From the NCBI RefSeq assembly GCF_000283155.1, contig NW_004454165.1:41655996-41719995 (forward strand): a stretch of DNA of 64,000 nt. Reading direction: 5' to 3'. The DNA is from Ceratotherium simum simum. Lineage: Eukaryota; Chordata; Mammalia; Perissodactyla; Rhinocerotidae. Under the pieces are notes generated by a model. The model made no database searches. It was not told the DNA's origin and saw only the letters and a program-made list of their open reading frames with translations. Positions 11,290 to 22,800 of the stretch are shown here, one piece after another. A program made the translations under genes and the position numbers. Every line of letters starts with the position of its first letter. The stretch's first letter is position 1.

Positions 11290-11715
11290 ACCTGCTATGG
11301 GTTGAATCGTGTCCCCTAAAACGATATGTCGAAGTCCTAACTCTCGGTACCGCAGAGTGTGACCATATTTGGAAATAGGGTAGTTGCATCTTAGTTGAGA
11401 TGAGGTCATAGTGGAGCAGGGTGGGCCTGATCCAATATGACCGATGTCCTTGTAAGAAGGGAAGATACAAGGAGGGGACCGCCAGGTGATGACAGAGGCA
11501 GGGACCGGGGTGATGTGCCCACAAGCCAAGGGTGGCCGAGGGTTGCTGGATCCACCAGAAGCTGGGAGAGAAGAGGGAGGATTCGGGTCTCAGAGGGCCC
11601 TGCCGATGCTCTGATTTTGGACTTCTCCAGAATGGTGGGAGAACACCTTCCTGCTGTTTAAGACACTTGGCTCGTGGCACTTTGTTTCTGCGGCCCCAGG
11701 AACCTAACCCCGTGC
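11290..11715 (+). mobile_element. MaLR-type solitary LTR (MLT1-like), plus strand
   Basis: Landmarks in order: TGCTATGGGTTGAATCGTGT (11293), GACCATATTTGGAAATAGGG (11361), GTTGAGATGAGGTCAT (11393), GGTGGGCCTGATCCAATATG (11421), TGTCCTTGTAAGAAGG (11445), ACCAGAAGCTGGGAGAGAAG (11555), TTTGGACTTCTCCAGAATG (11615) and CTGTTTAAGACACTTGGC (11655). This is the order in the MLT1 class of ERVL-MaLR LTRs. No internal region is seen. The exact subfamily is not determined. Confidence 0.75.
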
Positions 11716-12975
11716 CCACTGCATTTGAGCGACCGCCCAGCCTTTCCTCCAGTTGGAGTTATTCTGTGGAGACTGACCCCTCCCCCGCGCCAGGGCTGAG
11801 TGTGTCCCCAGGCGTGGCCGATCCTTGTGAATTAGTCCCTGCCCTGATGACAGGCTGGGAGCTTCTACGCCCCTGTTTGAAAGGAGCACTTCTCCTTAGA
11901 GGGTCTAAGTGGCATTGCTGGTGGCCACTTTGCTAGGGCTCAGGGAGATGACCCCAATACTGGGTGAATCAGACAGAACTGGGAGGCTGTCCTGGGATGT
12001 TTCACCTGAGCTCCTGGGGGCAGACAGGCCTGAAGCCTGTGTGTTCTTGGGATTTTTAGGTACATAAGCCAATAAGTCTCCCCTCTTTTTTTTGTTTGTT
12101 TCCTTTTGTTTGAGATATTTGATGAGGCTTCAGTCACTTGCAAATAAAAGATATAGGATCTTGGAGATGGCTTAATCCAGCAATCTCATTCTACAAAGGA
12201 GAGCAGTAAGGACAGCTGGTGTTTCTGACGGCACGAAACTGGTGGGGCAGGGCCGAGATTCCTAAGGAAGATGAGAAATAGTCTCAGTTCCAAAGCACTG
12301 TTGTGGGTGGACGGGGATTTACAAACTGTGCTCCTAGGAACCCTAAGGGATTTTAGACCCCAGAGTCAAGGAGATGAGAGGAACCCCCGCTGCCTGTGTC
12401 TGAGGTCTGGGTGCCCACCCGCTTCAGTAGATCAAGGCTCTCCTCTGCTTTACTCGTTTATATTTGGGGCAGTATCTTCTGTGGAAAGATACTGGACACC
12501 AGCTTTCAAACGTCGAATCTGCAAGCTGGTTGCGATCAGGACCCGTGGTTCACTCTCCTTTCATCCCCAGTCCCTCACAAGATGTAGAATGCTGTCTTAA
12601 GTGAAAAAAAATTAATAAATCTCTAATTTGTAGATCAAGGAACCCAGCCAGAGGTCACGTAAAGCCCAGGGCTTCTTACCAAAAAAAGGGAAAATTGGCT
12701 ACTCCTAATGCACCATGAATTACATTGATAAATATTACTGTATTTGCTCTTTTAAGTTTTATAGGGTTAAAACAAAATATGCTCTCAGTTCTTAATCCAT
12801 TAACGGATTTATTTCAAACCATAACTAAATAGCCTGCTTTTCTGAGTAGGAGGCATAAATATTAAGGGGTGACAGGGACCTAGAAAGGTAAGCACGAGAG
12901 TTCTGCAGGGTGAGGGCTACTTAATCTGCTGTTAACTCAAGAGCCAGGGGATCCCTCTCTGATTCTGACTCGGCC
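11716..12975. other. Unassigned DNA
   Basis: No gene. 12100-12260 has weak MIR-like features (AATCTCATTCTACAAAGGAG), too degenerate to call. 12590-12870 is AT-rich. Nothing else recognised. Confidence 0.35.
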
Positions 12976-13697
12976 CAGATATCAACTCTAGAAGAAATGA
13001 GTTTATAGGCTCAGATTTCAGCTCTAGAAGCGATGAGTTTTATGGGCCCAGATTTCAGCTCTTGAAAGAATGACTTTCACAGGCCCAGATTTCAGCTCTA
13101 GAAGGAATGAGTTTCACAGGCCCAGATTTCAGCTCTAGAAGGGATGAGTTTCACAGGCCCAGATTTCAGCTCTACGAGGAATGAGTTTTATGGGCCCAGA
13201 TTTCAGTTCTAGAAGGAATGAGTTTATAGACCCAGATTTCAGCTATAGCAGGAATGAGTTTTATGGGCCTAGATTTCAGCTCTAGAAGGGATGAATTTCA
13301 TAGTCCCTAATTTCAGTTCTAGGAGGGATGAGTTCTATAGACCCAGATTTCAGCTCTAGAAGGATGAGTTTGTAGACTCATATTTCAGCTCTAGAAGGAA
13401 TGAGTTTGTAGACTCAGATTTCAGCTCTGGAAGGGATGAGTTTATAGACCCAGATTTCAGCTCTAGAAGGATGAGTTTGTAGACCCAGATTTCAGCTCTA
13501 CAAGGATGAGTTTGTAGATCCAGATTTCAGCTCTAGAAGGATGAGTTTATAGACCCAGATTTCAGCTCTGGAAGGAATGAGTTTATAGACCCAGAATTCA
13601 GCTCTAGAAGGATGAGTTTGTAGACCCAGATTTCAGCTCTAGAAGGAATGATCTTGTAGACTCAGATTTCAGCTCTAGAAGGGATGAGTTTTATCGG
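12976..13697 (+). repeat. Minisatellite, about 20 tandem copies of a 35-37 bp unit
   Basis: Unit core is CAGATTTCAGCTCTAGAAGG, followed by a GATGAGTTT segment and a variable ending. I count 20 consecutive units. Units 1-10 (12976 to about 13345) are mostly 36-37 bp and end in ACAGGCC, TATGGGCC or TAGACC. Units 11-20 are mostly 35-36 bp and end in GTAGACC, TAGACT or TAGATC. Several of the later units have lost one base in the AAGGAATG segment. The gradient in unit type points to local expansion from the right-hand units. There is no coding potential through the array, and units are contiguous with no unique spacers. Confidence 0.97.
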
Positions 13698-15519
13698 TTG
13701 TAACAAAAGCAGTGCACGTCTCATTCATTCTCGTTCCTGCTCTTACTCGCTTGATTTCTCCTTCCCTTAACCCCTTTGTCTGTCATATAATTTATTTAAT
13801 TTCTCTCATTGGTTCAGTCCAGCTGCTGTCATCTGTGGTCACCAGTGGACACTCGTTTGAGTGAAGCCAGCTCAGTTCTGTAAATAGAGTCTTAGTGCCA
13901 AGTGTCTGCCAACGACGGCAGAGGAGGCGCCTCGAAGAGGATGGCTGTTCCATCCAGAAGGTGAGGGGTGTGGCTGGAGCAAATCTTTCTGTTCTTTCCA
14001 TTTGTGTAGCTTTGTCTCCTTTTTAAGTGATTTCTAGAATAATTGCCAACCACAAGCCTCCCGAACTCTCCTGCTCCTGAGTCAGGACAGCTTCCCCTCT
14101 TAGAATCCAATGTGAGTGTGGACACCCACTGGGTGAAGGTAGTGAGTTTGCTTCTTACTGAGTGTGGATTAACTCCCTGGCTGACAACAATCCTTTACTC
14201 ATTGGCACTCCAGCGCCCCCCGGAGGCCGGAGAGGAGAGTGACGCTTCCCCCAGCAGAAGTTGGTGCTGTTGACCTTGACTGGATCTGCTCCTCCAAGAA
14301 CGAAATGTGTCCTTGAAAAATAGAGACCTTAGGGCCCTGTTTTTCTGCTTAGCTTCAGGGTGTGAAATAACAAGAAGAGGAGTGGATATGTGAGAGAACT
14401 TCAGGGCAGGTCAGGAAAGCAGTTTGGTCAACCATTAAAAACAAACCAGGTAGTGTTTGGATTATTCTTCATCCACCTCAGGATAACCAGACGACAGATT
14501 GGCAAGTAAACTTTAAACTGTAGAGAATGTAAGCCAGGACTTGTGGGATCTGGCCCCAAATACCTACCCATCTGTAGGGAACCCCGGTTACTCATCCTGA
14601 GTTTTTCTTCCTCTTGGAATAGAAATATGCGATATGCTGAGCCCTGAGTTTGTTACAGAAAAGATTAGCGATTTTAGAATTTCAGGATGTGCAGGAGAGG
14701 CCCACGCTGTGTGAGATGCCTCGATGTAAGGAATGTCACCATACTGTATGGATGCAGTGACAGTGACACTAAGGGTTGCTGACGTAGGACAGATGCCTCT
14801 CAATTACGTCCGTATCACCTCATGGCCAAGACCCACGCGAGTAGCTGGCTGGGCTCTCGGGCCAGCGTCCCATTTGTGGGACAGAAGGCACGCTCAGCCT
14901 AAATCACAGAGGTTTCATGAGGAGAGAGGCTAGAACAGGGCGAGGGCCCTCCCACGGGGACAAGATGTTGGTAGAAAGAAGGCCGTGCTCATTGTCTCTG
15001 CAGGTTCCAGCCATCCTGTTAAAAACAAAAAACTCAACCCCATCACACATAGACAGAATCCTTTCTGCTTCTGTGGCTCCTTTCGTTCCCAAATGTCAAG
15101 CTGTTGCGCAGACACGTTTCATTCTGGCCCCATCTCTGTGAGGACAGGTATTTGGCAGGAATGAGGTTTCTTTGACAGACGGAAAATTTGGGACATAAAG
15201 AAGTAAGGATGCATTCTGCTCATCCCTATGGCAGAATCGAAATTGGAAACAGGGCGTCCAGAATCTGGGCGGACTGAATCTGTCAACAACAGTCCCAGGG
15301 TGCAGGAAGAGGGCGGGGCGAGACCTAGAGAACACAGCGATGAGGTGGTGGGGGACTGAGGGCAGGATGAGACGGAGGACAAGCTGGTGACAGCGTTGGC
15401 ACCGTGTCATCCTAACAGTCGTTTCCTTCTTCGTAGCTGCGACGGGAAGCACAGTGGTTGGCCATAAGCCCTCCTGACAACATTTATGGTTCTTCCTCAA
15501 GGCCAGACCCCATCTCAGC
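13698..15519. other. Unassigned DNA
   Basis: No gene or repeat family confidently recognised. Overlapping open frames at 14900-15520 on both strands lack any known domain. 14380-14620 is ordinary AT/GC-balanced sequence. Confidence 0.35.
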
Positions 15520-15955
15520 ATCCTCTTTTATTATTTCAGTTAATCCTCATGACAAGCCCGTGAGATAAGATACAGCAATCCCTCTACTCCCCAGTAGGAA
15601 CAATAAGGAACAGGGAGGCTAAGAAACTTCCCCACAAGGGGCCGGCCTCGTGACGTAGTGGTTAAGTGCACTCTGCTTCAGCAGCCTGGGGTTCGCAGGT
15701 TTGGATCCCGGCCACGGACATACACACTGCTCATCAAGCCATGCTGTGGCAGCGTCCCATATAAAGTAGAGGAAGATGGGCACAAATGTTAGCCCAGGGC
15801 CAATCTTCCTCAGCAAAAAGAGCAGGATTGGCAATGGATGTTAGCTCATGGCCAATCTTCCTCACAAAAAAAACACAAACCTTCCCCACAGCTGCATAGT
15901 TCAGGATTCGAATCCCAGCTGTCTCCAACGTCCGCCCTCTAAACCACTCTGCCAT
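15520..15955 (+). mobile_element. MIR SINE, plus strand, split by an ERE insertion
   Basis: The left half (15520-15636) has the MIR core TTAATCCTCATGACAAGCCC, then GATAAGATA and GGAGGCTAAGAAACTTCCCC. The right half (15877-15955) resumes with CTTCCCCACAGCTGCATAGT and AGGATTCGAATCCCAGCTGT, the normal continuation of a MIR. The ERE at 15637-15876 sits exactly between them, so it inserted into an existing MIR. Confidence 0.85.
15637..15876 (+). mobile_element. ERE-type tRNA-derived SINE, plus strand, nested in MIR
   Basis: Opens with AGGGGCCGGCCTCGTGACG, then GTGGTTAAGTGCA (A-box region) and GGTTTGGATCCCGG (B-box-like, 15699-15712). The body reads CCATGCTGTGGCAG, AAAGTAGAGGAAGATGG and GCCAATCTTCCTCA, followed by an A-rich tail. 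Flanking duplications are AAACTTCCCCACA (15624-15636) and AAACCTTCCCCACA (15877-15890), differing by one base. Full-length for the family. The internal Pol III promoter boxes come from its tRNA ancestor and do not make it a tRNA gene. Confidence 0.95.
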
Positions 15956-16448
15956 GCAACTTAGACTTGTTGTAAATGCACCTCCAGGTGTGCATGGCTC
16001 TGAATTCCTCCCCAGGCAAGCGGAGGGTCCATGGTCTTCCCCTAACTGGGGTTCTGGGTGCTGTGGCTGATCTGAGAGTGGCGTGGTCGAGGGAACCTGG
16101 AAAGTGTCTAGTGGGAAAGGCGTGCTTGAGAAACCCAGAAGAGAGTTCAAGTAGAGCCCCCACCCAGAGACGCTGGGCAGGGAGGGCTGGGTCCCGGCCG
16201 CCTGTGAGCTGAAGGAGTGTGTGCGGGTGCTCAGGGGGATGGGGGCTAGCCTGGGAGCTCTCCCAAATCCCTGGGATCAGACACCCTTCCAGGCCCTGCT
16301 GTGGGTAAGGAGGAGTTGGTTAAACCTTAGGTGCCAAGGCTGACGTGGATGGTCAGGGTGGGGAGAGGCCTGCCCTGGAGTCTTCTCTGGAAGGGGGGTG
16401 GTCCTGGACAACTGGGCGAGTGGGGCGCTGCAATGCCTCCGGTAGATG
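15956..16448. other. Unassigned DNA
   Basis: GC-rich, no recognised repeat or gene. Confidence 0.4.
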
Positions 16449-16770
16449 TTCTCCCTCTCCCTCTCCCTCCCTCTCCCTCTCCCTCNNNNNNNNNNNNNNN
16501 NNNNNNNNNNNNNNNNNNNNNNNNNNNNNNNNNNNNNNNNNNNNNNNNNNNNNNNNNNNNNNNNNNNNNNNNNNNNNNNNNNNNNNNNNNNNNNNNNNNN
16601 NNNNNNNNNNNNNNNNNNNNNNNNNNNNNNNNNNNNNNNNNNNNNNNNNNNNNNNNNNNNNNNNNNNNNNNNNNNNNNNNNNNNNNNNNNNNNNNNNNNT
16701 CTCCCTCTCTCTCCATCTCCCTCCCTCTCCCCTCTCCCTCTCCCTTTCCCTCCCTCTCCCTCTCCCTGTT
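16449..16770. repeat. (CCCTCT)n polypyrimidine microsatellite with assembly gap
   Basis: CTCCCTCTCCCT-type hexamers lie on both sides of the N-run (16449-16485 and 16700-16770). The tract is therefore a long CCCTCT/GAGGGA array whose true length and interior are unknown. Confidence 0.95.
16486..16699. other. Assembly gap (214 N)
   Basis: Undetermined bases. Any open frame spanning them is meaningless. Confidence 0.99.
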
Positions 16771-17819
16771 TCTCTCCTCTTTGCTCATCACACTGAGTGG
16801 CTGGGATAAGATAAGGTGAGCATCAGGCATAGTTGGGAAGGGGCATGGCAGCCCCTCCTGCCTTTGGCAGTAGTGGTTGTGGGGCTGCCAACACCTAAGC
16901 AGAGAGGGCAGGCCACCCCCATGGTGGAGCATCCTTGCTGTGAGGGGAATCACGGGGGTCTCAGTGAGAGGGCTTGGCGGACTCATCAGAGGGCTCCGTG
17001 ATTTGCAGGGGGGTGGGGGTGGGGGTGAGGGGGTGTGGTTGGAGGAAGCGCTTAGCTCTGGAGTGGAGGCTTTTGGGAAGCGGGGGTGCTCTTCATCAGC
17101 CCGATCTGTGAGGAGGGCAGCCCAGAGCAGGCTGAAGCCGTGATTGGTGGAGAAGTTAGCCAGGGCGGGCAGAGGTGTCCTCACTGTTGGGCCATGTTTG
17201 GACCGTGTCGTGTTTAGTTTGGGCTCAGACAGGAGCGTGGAGTGGTCCAGGTTCTGTCCTGACCCACGCCTCACAGGGGGCCTGTCTGACGCTCTGCGCC
17301 CTCGTGTATGTTCTGCAGGAGGACACCCGCCTGGCTGTCACGGCTGCCTTCTTCTTTCCCTTCTGTGGACTGAGCCACTGGTATCTAAAGATGATAACTC
17401 TATATTTAGATGACAGGTCTGTCTCTGTCCAATTCTCTCTCTCTCCTTGAGGTGGATTTACCACAGAACTAATGATGCGGAAAGCTTCAGGCCCCTCCCA
17501 GGCCTAGGCCTGACTTTGTATTTGCAATTTTGGATTCTTTTTTAAAAGAGGGCTCCCCAAATTATTTAAGCTTCAGCCCCCCCTCCGCCCACTTCTCAGC
17601 AAAATCCGTGTCTCTTAAGTCAGCGTCTAGCGCGTCCTCCTCTTCATGCCCATGGACAGACGGCTCTGCTCTTTACGGGGACAACCACTCTGGGAGAATC
17701 TTCATAAATCTGGTCAGAATTCTGAGAATAGAAACTTAGTCAAAGACTAAGCCCACCGAGGAACCCACCCCCGGGCAGGCTGGGGCAGGGGTCTGGTGTA
17801 GAGGAACAGCCACCAAGCA
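16771..17819. other. Unassigned DNA containing a G-quadruplex motif
   Basis: GC-rich to 17340 and then mixed. Holds the G-tract cluster at 17008-17033 (separate entry). No gene recognised. Small open frames on both strands overlap. Confidence 0.35.
17008..17033 (+). other. Predicted G-quadruplex motif
   Basis: Four runs of five or more G (17008-17013, 17015-17019, 17021-17025, 17029-17033) are separated by loops of 1, 1 and 3 bases. Short loops and long tracts favour a stable parallel quadruplex on the plus strand. Confidence 0.75.
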
Positions 17820-17945
17820 GACTCTTCCAAGCTCTTGTCTGAGGAACTGGGCCAGTTTTCCAAGTCATGTCACCTCTCTGAGCCTCAGTTTATCTACCCA
17901 AGATGGGAGCAGGTACAGGATAGGACCTTGTCCACGAATCCTTTT
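17820..17945 (-). mobile_element. MIR SINE fragment, minus strand
   Basis: TCATGTCACCTCTCTGAGCC at about 17864 and CAGTTTATCTACCCAAGATGG match the reverse-oriented MIR core (CTCTCTGAGCCTCAGTTT). The element fades out on both sides. Confidence 0.75.
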
Positions 17946-18689
17946 AGCTCTGGAGTCTGAGACACACCCTCTGAGAGCTGAAGGGTCTCACTGTGTCTGA
18001 TAATTTCACAAAGAGATGCTCAGCATGGGAGAAAAATCCCAGAGTGATGGGACTGAGAGAGAGTTCTTTGCCTGCTCCTCATCTTATCAAGAATGTGGCC
18101 CCAGAAACATAAGATGACTTCCTCTGAACTAAATCCACAGCTTTTGTTGGCAGAGGTGGATAACCAGTAACTCAGATTGCAGGTTGCTGGTCTGGGGCAG
18201 CGTCTCTTCCCGCTGTGTCGGAGTGTGGGCTCAGTGGGGCCCGGCTGCTGGGAGCAGGCTGGGGCTAGCTCCCTGAGCTCGGAGCCTCCGTTTCCGGGCG
18301 GAACACCATGCGCTGACACATAGCCAGCCCAGAGGCAATTTTATGATCACCTCATGGAACCAAACTAAAGGGAAAGCGAAGGTTGCTTGGGGATATCTAG
18401 CTTAAGTGAGCTAAGTGAACTGCATGGTGTTCTTTGTGCTGCTCATGGACCCTGAGTCTAAAGTTGTCCTAGGGAAGTGGGCAGAGCAGTGATGGGCAGG
18501 AGAGCACTCCTGTCATGCCTGCACACCACACCGGCAGGTGCATTTTTGGGGACCCTTGGGACTTCTCTGGTTTGGCATTCTGCTCTGCAATTTGGAGGTG
18601 CTGTGCTCTTTAACTGGGAGTCATTAAAACACTAATAAAAAAGCACTTTCCTGGCACGCCAACAGGATCCCAGCTGCCCTCAACTTTTT
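17946..18689. other. Unassigned DNA
   Basis: Nothing recognised. 18600-18660 is AT-rich. Confidence 0.4.
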
Positions 18690-19290
18690 TCTACATAAAA
18701 TGGTGACTCTTTCATCATACTAAATGCATTTTTAAAAATCTGATTTATTCAGATTAAATGAAAAACAAATCAATAGAAGAATTTTGTTTTATCTAAGGGA
18801 AAAATAGCTTTGTCTACTGTTGAGAGTTTCTGGTTTCGTTAGGTTGGACAGAAAGCAATAAAATCGCTTCTTTTTGCCATAATGGGCTTAATGCACTTGA
18901 AGAATAAATGTGGAACCCCGACCACCCTTTGTGCCTCTCTCAGCCTTTGCTATGCGTGTCCTTTCTGATCTTTTGTACACCCAGGTCTTTTTTTCTATTT
19001 AAAAAACCCTCACCCAAACACCCATCAAATGTGACTGCATTAAATATAAATACCTCCTCCCTCAATGTCTGCAAAGCTGTGTGAAGCAGCTCCGCCAAGA
19101 AAATGCACAGCCTTTTAAACCTTATTTGAAAACACAGAGGAAAATTACTCCCGGACTCAGCTGATTTAACAAACAAGTAAAAGAAAAAACAAATACGGGA
19201 AATAAAAATTGACTCCATCGGCCTAAGCTTTTGTTCCTGGTCTCTAGGCAAACATATCCAGAAGAACCACCTCTTCCCAACTCCCTCCAA
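18690..19290. promoter_or_regulatory. AT-rich, repeat-free block, possible conserved non-coding element
   Basis: About 600 bp of complex, non-repetitive AT-rich sequence with no decayed-repeat landmarks. It includes a perfect inverted repeat AATCTGA/TCAGATT (18737-18755, 5-bp loop) and many TAAAT, ATAAA and AACAA motifs. The composition resembles conserved enhancers, but conservation cannot be tested here. A minus-strand 116-codon frame at 18940-19290 has no recognisable domain. Confidence 0.3.
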
Positions 19291-19384
19291 TGTTTTAAAT
19301 TGAAAACTGAATAGCTCTCCAGTCAGGCCCTGCCCACCGCCCTCTGTGGCCCCACTAGGTCTCGAGTCTCTGGGGGCACCGTTT

Positions 19385-19875
19385 GTTTACGGCACTTTGT
19401 GGTAGATTGCAAAAATGGCTCTTCTTCTCCCTCTACACGCCCTCCCCACCAAAACCCGGGTCTGTTTCTCCATCCCTTGCACCTGGGCTGACCCCGTGGT
19501 TTGCTGTGGCTAATAGAACGTGGTAGGATAGCCCTCATCCCGGTCCCGAGCCCAGTCCTCGAGAGGTCTTGAGGCTTCCTCCCCTCCAGGAACCCAGCTG
19601 CCGCTCTGAACATACCCAGGCTCACTTGCTGCAGGCTGACGATGGGGTCCAGCTGCCTCCCACCCAGTCAGGAGCCGGCCAATCCGCAGAGGCAATGCTA
19701 GCTGACGACCGCTGACCGCAGATGTGTGATGGAGCCCCGCTGAGACAAGCGGTGCCACCTAGCCCAGCCTGGCTCAGATCGCTGACCCTCAGACCGCAAT
19801 CCAAATCAAGAGGTGTTGTGTAACCTGTCAAGTTTGGGCTGGTTTGTTATGCAGCAAAAATGGATCATTATAGGT
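19385..19875 (+). mobile_element. MaLR-like solitary LTR, plus strand (degenerate)
   Basis: Landmarks: GCAAAAATGGCTCTTCTTC (19410), GGCTGACCCCGTGGTTTGC (19486), GGCTAATAGAACGTGG (19508) and, at the 3' end, GGGCTGGTTTGTTATGCAGC (19835). These follow the order of older MLT1-class LTRs as I recall them. Termini are eroded. Confidence 0.55.
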
Positions 19876-22800
19876 CGCCCTCTGTGGTTTCCTGGTTTAT
19901 CCCAGTGCAGTGACTGAGGACAGCTGTACTGGTGGTTAGAATATTGAAACGCTCCTGCAATGTGGGTCATAGACACTCCTCAGGCCTCCTGAGTCCCCTC
20001 TCCTCTGCCCCCACTCCATCTGGGACCTCGTGGGGCAGTTGGAGGGGTAATAACCAGCGGATCAGGGCCCCCAGGCCCCTGCCTTGGCGCAATGTCTCCT
20101 TTATTTGATTGGTCAGTGCCTTTGCCATATGGTTAAGTATTTTGATTGTCACTCCTGCCATCAGTGAGTGTTGGGCTGGGATGGCGTCTGTGTGGCGGTT
20201 GGCAGTGTCCATGCTGGGACTGCCCTCAGCTCTGCTCCTGCCCAAGCCTCCCTCTCTTCCCCTTCTGGGGACACTCTCACCCACAAACAAAATGGATCGT
20301 GTGCTGAGCACCTCGCTGAGACCAGTGAAGGAAATGCCCATTTCTGTTTGGGCCAAGGCAGTTGGGCTGTGGATGAGTCACCGCCCTTCCCATCCCCCAG
20401 GCCCCTCCTGCTTCACGCCTGTCTCCTGGTGTGATTATCAGTAGCTCCCTATGTTCTCTAAAACGTCCCACTTGGGAGACAAAGGACATGGTCACCAAAA
20501 CTCTAGAGAAAGCTCTCCAGTGGATCCAGAGGAGGGCGGAGAGCAGGGCCTCCTCAGCGGTCTCCTGCGTTGGGCCTGAGTTTGGGGACCCGAGCCTGTG
20601 CTGTTGGGATGCACATGCGAGCCCTTGTTTCCTCGCCTGGGAAATGCGGATGGTGCTTCCAGGCCTCGTGGATGTGGATCGGCGCCGGTCTGGCGTGGTA
20701 GCTGCTTGATTGTTGCCAACTGAACGGATGTACAGAGGGGAGCCTGCCCGTGGACTGCGGTCAGGCCTTGATGCCTCGGTTGGTGGATAGACAGTGGGGC
20801 AGTGCGGCCGCCTCGTCTGTTGGTGACGAATTAGCGGGTGAAGTTTGTTTAAGTCGCCCGCTGTCCTTCACGCAGCTGTGCCTGGTTCCCGGCGCCAGCA
20901 CACCGGTCTGGTCCAAATCTCCTTGCAGCTGCGGTGCAGGCGCTCAGCTGTGCTCCGCTCCCACTCCGCTTGGAGGCCTTTGCAGAGGCCGGATGCTCTC
21001 TGCTCTTCTCGAGGACGCTCCACACGTGCGCTGCTTCAGGCCACCACGCACCACAGCCTCCTTGCAACCACGTGTGGCTTCACCCTTCTCTTCTGCTTTT
21101 TCTCCAGAATATTCCTCTTGCTGACAGCCGCTCCTCTGTCCATTGTGAGGAGGGTTTGTGCTCCTGCCATTTCACTCCCACTAGCGGCTTCACCTCTCGT
21201 TCAAAAACCTGCAGCAATATTTATTTCCTTGCTTTGATTTGATGCGCAGGAGCAATTCTGGCACTTTTTTCTAAGCCGTGTGCGCACGCGCATGTGTGGG
21301 TGTGACGAAAGTGAACTTGGCATCAACACGTTTTTCCAGCTGTTTCTACACTGGCTGACCACTAGCTCCTGGTTTTCTTATTGTGATCCTGGCTTACAAG
21401 GTGGATTTTGACTTTTGGGGTAATATTTTGATTTCTGTAAGAGAAAAGATGTTTTCATTTTGGGGTGCTGCGTTCTCCCCTGCTTGGTGGAACACGCACA
21501 TGCTACCTCCGCGAAGACACCATCATGCTGCATCCCCCTCCCTCTGAGCCCTCTCCTGGGCCCTCCGTCCCCACGAGCTCCCTAATCTCTCTCTGGGCCT
21601 TCAGCTCTCACACGTCTCCCCATCTCCCTTCCCACAACAACATTTTCTCATATCTGACCTTTATTTCCATTTGCCTCTCTCCTTCCAAATCCTTGCCTCT
21701 TTTGTTTCCCTGGCTTTTGTATCTTATCTAGACTTTTTCTATCTTTTTTGTTTTCTTAGTAAAAGAAAATGCTGTAGCTGTTCCTGATGTACTGATCATT
21801 TTCAGGTTGGACTTGTATTCAGATGTAAGGAGATTCTGAACTCAGATGTGACCCACAGGGACAGGTGTATCCAGGATGTGGTCACAGTACCGTGCACGTC
21901 GTGTTCCACATTTCTGGAGGACGCTGTAGTTCTGCTGCTGATCTGGACCACGCACTGCTTCTTCCACGTGGAAGGCTCGAGGGTGAGCAGACGCTGCACT
22001 CCAGGTGCTCTGGTTGAAGAGGGGAGAAAAGTAGTCAAGGTGCTGAGTGACATTCCTGGGACTCCGCCCCTGGGACAGGGGTGGTGTGCTGCGAGGGACC
22101 ACAGCAGACCGCTTCACTGTTGAGGACACCTGGCCTGTGGACATGCGAAGGCCACAGAGCCAGATTCAGGGCCAGTTCCGTCTGTGCCCAGCACCTCTGC
22201 CCCCCTCCTCCATCCCGACTGGCCAGACGGGCTTGTGTCCACAGCCGAAGCAGATGACCCTGGCCTGAAGCACAAGCAGATGCCACAATGAAAGGCGCTG
22301 GCCTGTGTCTCGTTCCCCATGAAGCCTCCAGGCGTCCCTGGACAGCTTACTGACCTCTGCGTGCCCAGACTGCTCCCTCGCCTGTGAGCCGTCACGGCCT
22401 CCTCTCCTCCATCTTGACCAGATGCCCTTTCCTCCTGGTTTGGCAGCTCCTCTCCTGAGCCGGCTGTCCACCCCAGCAGGGCCCATGGACCACCCTACAC
22501 AGCCCTCTCCCATCAGACTTGACCCTTATGGCAAGCTCTCAAGAACACCTCCCTTTGGGCCTCACTGGGCCTGAAGGGGACACAGGCACGTCTGTTCAGG
22601 GCCCTAAACCCTAGAACGACTTCATGGGGCACACACCAGGAGGATGGTGGAGAAGGTGTTTGAGGGCACAGACCGGAATAATCAGTGATAATGCGGGGAG
22701 TCACTTAGGGCTGTGGTTTGCACAGCTCAAATGGGCGTGAACTTACAAAGTCATGAGGGTGGCGCGGGTCCAGAGGGAGCGTGGGTGCTGGTGTGCGGCT

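Noticed and set aside
10646..11719. 357-codon minus-strand open frame, the longest in the window
   Set aside because: It runs through an ERE SINE and a MaLR-type LTR on one reading, has no domain, and lies in GC-rich DNA where stops are rare.
12976..13697. Regularly repeated array considered as a CRISPR-like structure
   Set aside because: Units are contiguous 35-37 bp tandem copies without unique spacers, in a mammalian genome; it is a minisatellite.
15637..15876. tRNA gene suggested by A-box and B-box-like sequence
   Set aside because: The cloverleaf is not complete; the boxes belong to a tRNA-derived SINE with A-tail and target-site duplication.
16327..17274. 315-codon minus-strand open frame
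   Set aside because: It spans the 214-base N-run and the CCCTCT array. The open reading is produced by undetermined bases and simple repeat.
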